Source of the DNA: Akkermansia sp.
Lineage (GTDB): Bacteria; Verrucomicrobiota; Verrucomicrobiia; Verrucomicrobiales; Akkermansiaceae
Direction of reading: 5' to 3'
Assembly: GCA_017628435.1 (NCBI GenBank)
Contig: JAGBZE010000073.1
Coordinates: forward strand, 1-11,661
Length of the DNA: 11,661 bases
Within the stretch, counting starts at the first letter, position 1, and every line of letters starts with the position of its first letter. The notes under the pieces were generated by a model. It saw nothing but the letters and a program-made list of their open reading frames with translations. It had not been told where the DNA came from and searched no databases. Made by a program: the position numbers and the translations under genes. Of this stretch, positions 6,344 through 11,661 are shown one piece after another.

Positions 6344-7645
6344 ATGCCACTTACGCAGAAAGAACCGGATTCCGAAAATACCCTGCGAAGAAGAGCAGGC
6401 AGGAGCATCAAGCGCTTTCTGAGCAGCAGCTGGCAGCTGCCGGCGCTCACGGCTGTGGGACAGGTACTAGGTCTGGGCAGCGTGTGGGGGCTGGATTATG
6501 TTTCGCTGAATCACGGGCTGGACATTCCGGTCTGGATCGGGCTCCCGGTGGCCATTATATTTCCGGGCTTCCTGCTGCTGGGGCTGCTGCTTCCCGTGTG
6601 GCTGGTCATTATGAGCATCCGCTGGTGCCGGAGCCATGAATGGCGGCAGATGGCGCAGGGCTGGGGGAGCAGCATCGGGGCTGCAGTCGTGGCCCTGGGT
6701 GTGCTTGCCGGCTCACTCATGCACACTCTGGCCGGAGCGCCGGATAACTTTGCCAAGGGGCTGAACATACCCGCAGAGGTAGGTTTCGTCCACCCCCGCA
6801 ACATGACCTTTTTCTGCAATGAGGAGTATAAGACAGTGACCGCGCCTCTGCGCGCGGCGGCTCCCCAGCTGCCACAACTCGCAGAGAAGGGAGATGCCTC
6901 CGCCCCGAACCTGCGGAAACTTTCGCTCGAAGCACCGGAGCTGCTGCAGGAATATATGCTGCGCTGCCTGTATGCTGAGGCAGTGAATCCGCAATTCACA
7001 GCGCATGTGCTGCAATCTCCCCTGCTGCCCACTCATGAGAATGACCCGCAGACACACTTCCGCAGCATAAGGCTGGATGAACGTTGCAGTTATAATGGCC
7101 AGAGCATAACCCGCCGGGATTGCCCGGAAGCCACCTGGAGCCTGCCACTGGAAAACGGCTGGTCCATCATGGTACGGAAGCCTGATTTCTGCACTGACCA
7201 GCAGGAACAACTGGATTATACACAGGATATTGCCACGCTGGATGCCTCTCTGGCAGACCTGGCCCGGACTCCCACACAGGAATACCTGGACAGCATCCTG
7301 CCACCGCTGCCGGATAAGCCCTTTGTCTGCCTGTGGGATGAAGGTCCCGGTGTCTACGAGATGATGCTCATCATTCCCGGAAATTATGGTGAAGGCAGCT
7401 TCGAGTTACGGGCGCATGAGTACACCAGCGGCAGGAGAATCAGCTTCAGCCACCGTTTCCTGCCAGAAAAAACGCTGGGCAATGTATGCCGGGTCATCTG
7501 TTCCGATGGCTGGTGTACAGTTTTCAGCGGAGACTGGAATGAATACTACGGTTCCACCTGGGAAATCTGGTTCACCCCCGCTTCCGGCGGCGAAGCCCGC
7601 TGCGTTAATGCACAGAATTTCCTTATGATGGGCTGGATGCACTGA
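6344..7645 (+). CDS. Hypothetical membrane protein with three helices and a large exported domain
   Basis: 433 residues, not recognised. After a basic N-terminus (RRRAGRSIKR, residues 15-24) come three hydrophobic stretches at about 33-52, 63-92 and 109-130, separated by a charged loop (RWCRSHEWRQ, 93-102). The rest (131-433) is a soluble domain with several cysteines and no catalytic motif I can name. With the basic N-terminus inside, three helices would place this domain in the periplasm, where disulfides are possible. The ATG at 6344 is preferred over an upstream in-frame start at 6320, which would overlap the peptidase gene. The 4-base gap to the C39-like peptidase gene implies translation from one mRNA; a partner, anchor, substrate or inhibitor of that peptidase are all possible, but nothing in the sequence decides between them. 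Confidence 0.75.
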   Translation: MPLTQKEPDSENTLRRRAGRSIKRFLSSSWQLPALTAVGQVLGLGSVWGLDYVSLNHGLDIPVWIGLPVAIIFPGFLLLGLLLPVWLVIMSIRWCRSHEWRQMAQGWGSSIGAAVVALGVLAGSLMHTLAGAPDNFAKGLNIPAEVGFVHPRNMTFFCNEEYKTVTAPLRAAAPQLPQLAEKGDASAPNLRKLSLEAPELLQEYMLRCLYAEAVNPQFTAHVLQSPLLPTHENDPQTHFRSIRLDERCSYNGQSITRRDCPEATWSLPLENGWSIMVRKPDFCTDQQEQLDYTQDIATLDASLADLARTPTQEYLDSILPPLPDKPFVCLWDEGPGVYEMMLIIPGNYGEGSFELRAHEYTSGRRISFSHRFLPEKTLGNVCRVICSDGWCTVFSGDWNEYYGSTWEIWFTPASGGEARCVNAQNFLMMGWMH

Positions 7646-7722
7646 TTCCCGGGGATTATGCACTCGCCAGGTATGGTACGGGACTGAAGCCCCGAGCTTC
7701 GCCCCCCGCCAAATCATACTTT

Positions 7723-7754
7723 GCATACTGAGCGTATGCTGTTCGTGTTTTTTT
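7723..7754 (+). terminator. Possible weak terminator after the membrane-protein gene
   Basis: A perfect 6-bp stem GCATAC/GTATGC (7723-7728 with 7734-7739, 5-base loop) is followed, after 8 unpaired bases, by a run of seven T (7748-7754). The gap between stem and T-run is longer than normal and the stem is only half GC, so efficiency is doubtful. A second small hairpin, GAAGC/GCTTC (7686-7690 with 7696-7700), lies just upstream. The whole gap between genes is 166 bases (7646-7811). Confidence 0.35.
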
Positions 7755-7776
7755 GGGCCCACACTCCCGATTCCGC

Positions 7777-7805
7777 TTGCAATAGATTGAAACCGGGGGT
7801 AAAAT
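7777..7805 (+). promoter_or_regulatory. Promoter of the dehydrogenase operon, leaderless geometry
   Basis: TTGCAA (7777-7782), 17-base spacer, TAAAAT (7800-7805). The expected transcription start is base 7812, which is the G of the GTG start codon of E1 alpha. The pair is the best promoter match in the window and there is no room for an SD site. Confidence 0.62.
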
Positions 7806-7811
7806 GACAAC

Positions 7812-8795
7812 GTGAACGGAAACGACTTGCAGGAAGCAGCGCGGCGAGCCTACCACGCCATGGTCATGGCGCGGGCTTTTGATACGAAGATATCGGCCCT
7901 GTACAAGGCGGGCAAGATTTTCGGCGGCGTGTTCCTGGGGCGCGGGCACGAAGCCATAGCCGCCTGTCAGGCGGTGTTCCTGACCCGCGGGGAGGACGTG
8001 TACAACCCCTTTATCCGCGAGCAGGCAGGTCGCTGCGCCTGGGGCGAAAGCGTGCTGGAAAGCGCACGCGCCTACCTGGGCAGCATCGATGGCTATATGC
8101 GCGGCCGCGACAGCAATGTGCACTGGGGCAACCCCGCCAGCGGTACTCCAGTGCCCATTTCACACCTGGGCGCCATGGTTTCCGTGGTGGCGGGCATGAT
8201 GCTGGCCAAGCGATTCAAAGGCGAAACCGGGCGCGTGGGTGTGGCCTGCATCGGCGATGGCACCACCTCCGTGGGCGCCACGCACGAGGCCGTGAACCTC
8301 ATTGCCGTGGAAAAGCTTCCCGTGGTCATCGTGGTAACCAATAATCAGTTTGCCTACTCCACCCCCAACAGTCAGGAGTTCGCCGCAAGTCTCACGGACC
8401 GCGGCCGGGGCTACGGCCTGAGCTGCCACGAGTGCGATGGCACCGATTTCATGGCCACGCTGGCCACCATGCAGCGCGCCATTTCCGCAGCCCGCGCCGG
8501 GGAAGGCCCGCAGTGGGTGGTAGCCAACACACTGCGCATGTGCGGCCACGGCGAGCACGATGATGCCGCCTACATTCCCGAGGAACTGAAAGCCGCCTAT
8601 GCCGACCGCGACCCGCTGGCCGTGGCACGCCGCCAGATGCTGGAGGCCGGCTGGCTTACCGAGGCTGAGGCCCAGGCCTGGGACGACGAATGCCGCGACG
8701 AGGTGCAGCGCCTGGTGGCCCAGGCCCAGCGCGAAAAGACCCCGAACCCCGCAGACGAGGACTGGATGGCCACCTCGTGGAACCCTGAATATTGA
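7812..8795 (+). CDS. pdhA: 2-oxo acid dehydrogenase E1 alpha subunit (probably pyruvate)
   Basis: With E1 beta forms the thiamine-diphosphate decarboxylase that oxidatively decarboxylates a 2-oxo acid and acylates the E2 lipoyl group in the cytoplasm. 327 residues, a normal size for E1 alpha of the alpha2beta2 type. The thiamine-diphosphate motif runs from GDG (148-150) to NN (177-178), with the usual spacing. Upstream are the family segments GRGHEAIAACQ and SHLGAMVSVVAGM. The start is GTG: the only close ATG (7804) is out of frame and ends after three codons, and the homology begins within ten residues of the GTG. It is the first gene of a tight operon. Pyruvate is the likeliest substrate, but acetoin and branched-chain enzymes share this fold and cannot be excluded by motif reading. 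Confidence 0.9.
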   Translation: MNGNDLQEAARRAYHAMVMARAFDTKISALYKAGKIFGGVFLGRGHEAIAACQAVFLTRGEDVYNPFIREQAGRCAWGESVLESARAYLGSIDGYMRGRDSNVHWGNPASGTPVPISHLGAMVSVVAGMMLAKRFKGETGRVGVACIGDGTTSVGATHEAVNLIAVEKLPVVIVVTNNQFAYSTPNSQEFAASLTDRGRGYGLSCHECDGTDFMATLATMQRAISAARAGEGPQWVVANTLRMCGHGEHDDAAYIPEELKAAYADRDPLAVARRQMLEAGWLTEAEAQAWDDECRDEVQRLVAQAQREKTPNPADEDWMATSWNPEY

Positions 8796-8806
8796 TTTTG
8801 CCGACC

Positions 8807-9781
8807 ATGAGCGTAACCTACATAGATGCCATTCACCAGGCGCTGGATGAACTGCTGGCCGAAGACCCGGATGTGTTTCTGATGGGTGAGGATATTGCCG
8901 GCAAGTTCGGCGGTGCCTTCAAGGCCACCAAGGGACTGGATGCCAAATACCCCGGCCGCGTGCTGAATGCCCCCATTGCGGAGGATGCCATTGCCGGTGT
9001 TGGCATCGGTGCCGCCATCGGCGGCATGAAGCCCATTCTCGAAATGCAGTTTGCCGATTTCGGCACCCTGGCGCTCAACCAGATGGGCAACAACGCCGGC
9101 GCTCATTTCTACCGCACCGGCATGCCCATCAACGTCACCCTGCGCATGCCCTGCGGCGGCACCCCCGGCGGCGGCCCCTACCACAGCCAGAGCCTGGAGG
9201 CACTCTTTGCACACTACCCCGGACTGCATGTCTTCACCCCCGCCACCGTGGCAGATGCCTACTACATGCTGAAGCAGGCTGTGCAGATTCCGGACCCGGT
9301 GGTTTTCCTGGAGCACAAGTTCCTCTACCGCTGGCTGAAAGCAGATTCCTGGACAGACCCGAATCCCCTGCCCATCGGCCAGGCACGCATTGCACGCCCC
9401 GGCCAGCACGCCACTGTGGTGGCCTTCTCTGCCATGGTGCCGGAGGCCCTGCGCGCAGCGGAGGAATTGTCTGCCACCAGTGGCTATGAGCTGGAGGTGG
9501 TTGATTTGCGCAGCGTCAAACCGCTGGATACCGAGACCATTCTTGATTCTGTAGCCCGCACCGCCCGCCTGCTGGTGGTGAGTGAAGACTTCCCCTGGGG
9601 CGGCGTGGCCGCTGAGGTAGTGTCTCAGGTATCGGCCCAGGGCTTTCACCTGCTGGATGCCCCGCCCCTGCGCCTCAGCTCACACGACACCCCCATTCCC
9701 GCCCACCCGGACCTGTGGAAGGCGCACCGCCCGAGTGCCGCCGCCATAGCCGATGCCGCCCGTTACCTCATTTCCCTTTAA
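8807..9781 (+). CDS. pdhB: 2-oxo acid dehydrogenase E1 beta subunit (probably pyruvate)
   Basis: Partner of E1 alpha; completes the active site of the heterotetramer. 324 residues, normal length. It begins TYIDAIHQALDELLAEDP and has the GEDIA segment, the conserved glutamate of PIAED (Glu59) that activates thiamine diphosphate, the FADF segment, the GGGPYHSQSLEA loop, and EHKFLYR before the C-terminal transketolase-like domain (VVDLRSVKPLDTETI). ATG 8807 is chosen over a TTG at 8792 that overlaps the E1 alpha stop; homology starts right after ATG 8807. The 11-base gap to E1 alpha contains no SD sequence. Substrate choice has the same uncertainty as for E1 alpha. Confidence 0.92.
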   Translation: MSVTYIDAIHQALDELLAEDPDVFLMGEDIAGKFGGAFKATKGLDAKYPGRVLNAPIAEDAIAGVGIGAAIGGMKPILEMQFADFGTLALNQMGNNAGAHFYRTGMPINVTLRMPCGGTPGGGPYHSQSLEALFAHYPGLHVFTPATVADAYYMLKQAVQIPDPVVFLEHKFLYRWLKADSWTDPNPLPIGQARIARPGQHATVVAFSAMVPEALRAAEELSATSGYELEVVDLRSVKPLDTETILDSVARTARLLVVSEDFPWGGVAAEVVSQVSAQGFHLLDAPPLRLSSHDTPIPAHPDLWKAHRPSAAAIADAARYLISL

Positions 9782-9795
9782 CCCTTTTCCGAACC

Positions 9796-11052
9796 ATGCC
9801 GAAAGTAGCCATTCTCATGCCCCAGCTGGGCGAATCCATAGCCGAAGCCACCATCATGCAGCTGCTGGTGAAGCCCGGCGACACCGTGCAGGCAGATCAG
9901 GAGGTTTTCGAGGTTGAGACCAACAAGGCCGTCATGGGTGTGACCACCGTCTGCGGCGGCACCATCGTCTCGCTGGATGCCCGCCCCGGCGAAACCCTGC
10001 CTGTAGGTGCCATCATGGGCATCATCGAAGCCACGGAGGAGGAAATCGAGCGCTCCGGCGCCATCCCGCTGGATGAAAATGCCGCCCCTGCCCCCGCTGC
10101 AGCACCCGCCAGGGAACAGAGCGGCAACCAGGACGGTGCCCATTTCCGCACCGAGGGCGAATTCCGCGAGGGCATGCCCGGTGGCGGCCGCCGCAGGCCG
10201 CTGGGCGAAGGTGGCCGCGGACTCCCCGTGCCCATGGGTCAGCGCGGCAGCCGTTTCCTTTCCCCCCGCATCCGCGCCCGCATGGATGAACTGGGTATCA
10301 CCGAGGCCGATATGGCCTACGTCATCGGCACCGGCCCGAATGGCCGCATCACCATCGATGACTTTGAGCAGTTCATCAACTACGTGGACGGCTGGCCCTC
10401 GCACCAGGCCTCGCCCATGCGCCGCAGCGTGGCCAGCAGCATGCAGCGCACCTGGCGCCGCCCCATTGCCAGCTGCGGCCGCCCGATTTTCATGGCTCCC
10501 ATCGTGCTGCACCGCAAGAACCACCCGCGCAAACCCGGCATCACGCTCTATTTCCTGCGTGCACTGGCTCTGGCGCTGGCCGAGCATCCCGAATGCGCCG
10601 GCTACATGGTGGGCGGGCGTATCCTGACCCCGCGCCGCATTGACCTGGGCGTGGCTGTGCAGGTGACAGATGGCGTGATGGTGCCCGTCATGCGCAATGT
10701 GAACGAATACACGCTGAATGAGCTGGTGGATGAGTACAACAAGGTGGTAGGCCAGGCTCGCGACCGCCGCCTGGATCCCGCCTATCAGGGCGGCGGCATT
10801 GCCACGGTTTCCAACTTCGGCGGATTCGGGCTCACACACGCCACCCCCATGCCCCTGCCCAGCGAAAGCCTTATTCTGGGCGTAGGCGCGGTGCAGAAGG
10901 TGCCCGTGTGGAGTGATGAGGTCGAATGTTTCCTGCCTGTGGAGCAAGCGCACATTGTGGCCTCCTTCGACCACCGCGTGGTGGACGGCGGCGATGTAGG
11001 CCGCCTGATGCTGCGCATCGCGCACTACCTGGAGCACCCGGAATTCCTGTAA
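9796..11052 (+). CDS. pdhC: Dihydrolipoamide acyltransferase E2 of the dehydrogenase complex
   Basis: Core of the complex: its swinging lipoyl arm carries the acyl group from E1 to CoA. 418 residues. The single lipoyl domain (about 1-80) has the lipoylation lysine Lys44 in ETNKAV. The peripheral-subunit-binding domain is about 154-194 (LSPRIRARMDELG, GPNGRITIDDF). The catalytic domain is about 205-418, with VPVMRNV, an ISNLG-like VSNFGGFG, ILGVGAV and the active-site DHRVVDG (392-398, His393). Two oddities: the linker before the binding domain is rich in Gly and Arg (GGGRRRPLGEGGRG) rather than the usual Ala/Pro, and the early catalytic domain is some 15-20 residues shorter than I expect. The ATG at 9796 is chosen because the lipoyl domain begins immediately; an upstream in-frame start would overlap E1 beta. 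The gap after E1 beta is 14 bases. No E3 gene follows. Confidence 0.92.
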   Translation: MPKVAILMPQLGESIAEATIMQLLVKPGDTVQADQEVFEVETNKAVMGVTTVCGGTIVSLDARPGETLPVGAIMGIIEATEEEIERSGAIPLDENAAPAPAAAPAREQSGNQDGAHFRTEGEFREGMPGGGRRRPLGEGGRGLPVPMGQRGSRFLSPRIRARMDELGITEADMAYVIGTGPNGRITIDDFEQFINYVDGWPSHQASPMRRSVASSMQRTWRRPIASCGRPIFMAPIVLHRKNHPRKPGITLYFLRALALALAEHPECAGYMVGGRILTPRRIDLGVAVQVTDGVMVPVMRNVNEYTLNELVDEYNKVVGQARDRRLDPAYQGGGIATVSNFGGFGLTHATPMPLPSESLILGVGAVQKVPVWSDEVECFLPVEQAHIVASFDHRVVDGGDVGRLMLRIAHYLEHPEFL

Positions 11053-11065
11053 AATCTCCTCTTCC

Positions 11066-11661
11066 ATGAGCACCTATCCCAGAGACATGGTACTTGGCGT
11101 GATTGCCTGTGCGGGCGAGTTCCCGCGCATGGTCATTGCCGGCGCGCGCCGTGCCGGGGTGCGCGTGGTGGTGGCCGGCATCCGCGGCGCGGTGGGCAAG
11201 GATATCCCCGCCATGGCAGATGCCTACAAGGCCTTCCGCGTGGGTGCTATCGAGGCTCCGGCCCGGTTCTTCAAGTCTGAGGGGGTAACACATGTCATGC
11301 TCACCGGGCAGATTAAGCCCGCCTGCATTTACACCATGTGGCCGGATGCCACCGCCCGCCGCCTGCTGGGCCAGCTGGACCGCCGCAATGCCCACACTAT
11401 CTTTACTGCCGCCTGTGATTTCATTCACTCCCACGGCATGCAGGTGCTCCCCTCCATCACCTTTATGGAAGACCACCTGCCCGCAGCCGGCCACCTGGCA
11501 GGCCCTGCCCCCACCACCGAACAGCTGGAGGAGGCCCGCTTCGGCCTGACCCAGGCCCGCGAAATCGCCCGGCTCGATATCGGCCAGAGCATCATTGTGC
11601 ACGGCAAATGCGTGGTCTGTGTGGAGGCATTCAAGGGCACCAACGAATGCCTGCATGCCGG
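11066..11661 (+). CDS. lpxI: UDP-2,3-diacylglucosamine pyrophosphatase LpxI, 3' end beyond window
   Basis: Fourth step of lipid A synthesis in bacteria that lack LpxH: hydrolyses UDP-2,3-diacylglucosamine to 2,3-diacylglucosamine 1-phosphate at the inner face of the inner membrane. 198 residues are visible of the family's usual 270-290. Family features (formerly DUF1009) are the N-terminal GVIACAGEFPRMVIAGARRAG, FFKSEGVTHVMLTGQI, the LPAAGHLAG-PTTEQ segment, and ARLDIGQSIIVHGKCV followed by VEAFKGTNECL. The last segment is usually EGTD in members I recall, whereas here it is KGTN (190-193). The C-terminal part is outside the window. The start is ATG 11066, 13 bases after the E2 stop, so it is probably in the dehydrogenase operon. 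A TAAAAT over the E2 stop (11050-11055) might give a short-leader promoter, but no -35 box matches. Confidence 0.87.
   Translation, partial: MSTYPRDMVLGVIACAGEFPRMVIAGARRAGVRVVVAGIRGAVGKDIPAMADAYKAFRVGAIEAPARFFKSEGVTHVMLTGQIKPACIYTMWPDATARRLLGQLDRRNAHTIFTAACDFIHSHGMQVLPSITFMEDHLPAAGHLAGPAPTTEQLEEARFGLTQAREIARLDIGQSIIVHGKCVVCVEAFKGTNECLHA

Noticed and set aside
7804..7815. Three-codon ATG-ACA-ACG-TGA frame overlapping the E1 alpha GTG start
   Set aside because: The ATG overlaps the -10 box and lies upstream of the predicted transcript start, so it would not be in the mRNA.
9778..11073. 431-residue minus-strand frame opposite E2, and a 350-residue one opposite E1 beta (8597-9649)
   Set aside because: Both mirror clear dehydrogenase genes, have His/Gly-rich nonsense composition and no promoter.

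Overview
The window reads as ordinary, gene-dense chromosome from a GC-rich Gram-negative bacterium. Evidence for Gram-negative: an LpxI-type lipid A enzyme, an SASC lipobox lipoprotein and a signal-peptide-bearing protease. I suspect a Verrucomicrobiota/Akkermansia-like host from the general character of the proteins and the absence of Shine-Dalgarno (SD) sequences; this is an impression from reading, not a database result. All genes are on the + strand.

Layout. (1) 1-996: 3' part of metK (S-adenosylmethionine synthetase), closed by a strong intrinsic terminator. (2) 997-1410: a 414-base gap with no convincing gene. It holds an inverted repeat and then a tight run of about six different small hairpins, four of them preceded by an ATGAA/GTGAA motif; this is the most unusual non-coding structure here. 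(3) 1411-3501: an M3-family oligopeptidase A (prlC/opdA). (4) 3581-5080: an Hsp33-like redox chaperone (hslO) and, 18 bases on, an unrecognised lipoprotein. (5) 5122-7645: a secreted C39-like cysteine peptidase and, 4 bases on, a three-helix membrane protein with a large exported domain. (6) 7812-11052: E1 alpha, E1 beta and E2 of a 2-oxo acid (probably pyruvate) dehydrogenase complex, with gaps of 11-14 bases. (7) 11066-end: lpxI, cut by the window edge, apparently in the same transcription unit.

Common theme. The four first-in-unit genes (prlC, hslO, C39 peptidase, E1 alpha) each have a TTGCnn - 17 bases - TAnnAT promoter-like pair. It would start transcription exactly at, or within about 9 bases of, the start codon. 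Together with the lack of an SD before every complete gene, this suggests leaderless or very-short-leader mRNAs. Functionally the region mixes housekeeping (SAM synthesis, peptide turnover, oxidative-stress chaperone, central carbon metabolism, lipid A) with two envelope proteins of unknown purpose. I see no mobile element, CRISPR array, tRNA or rRNA.
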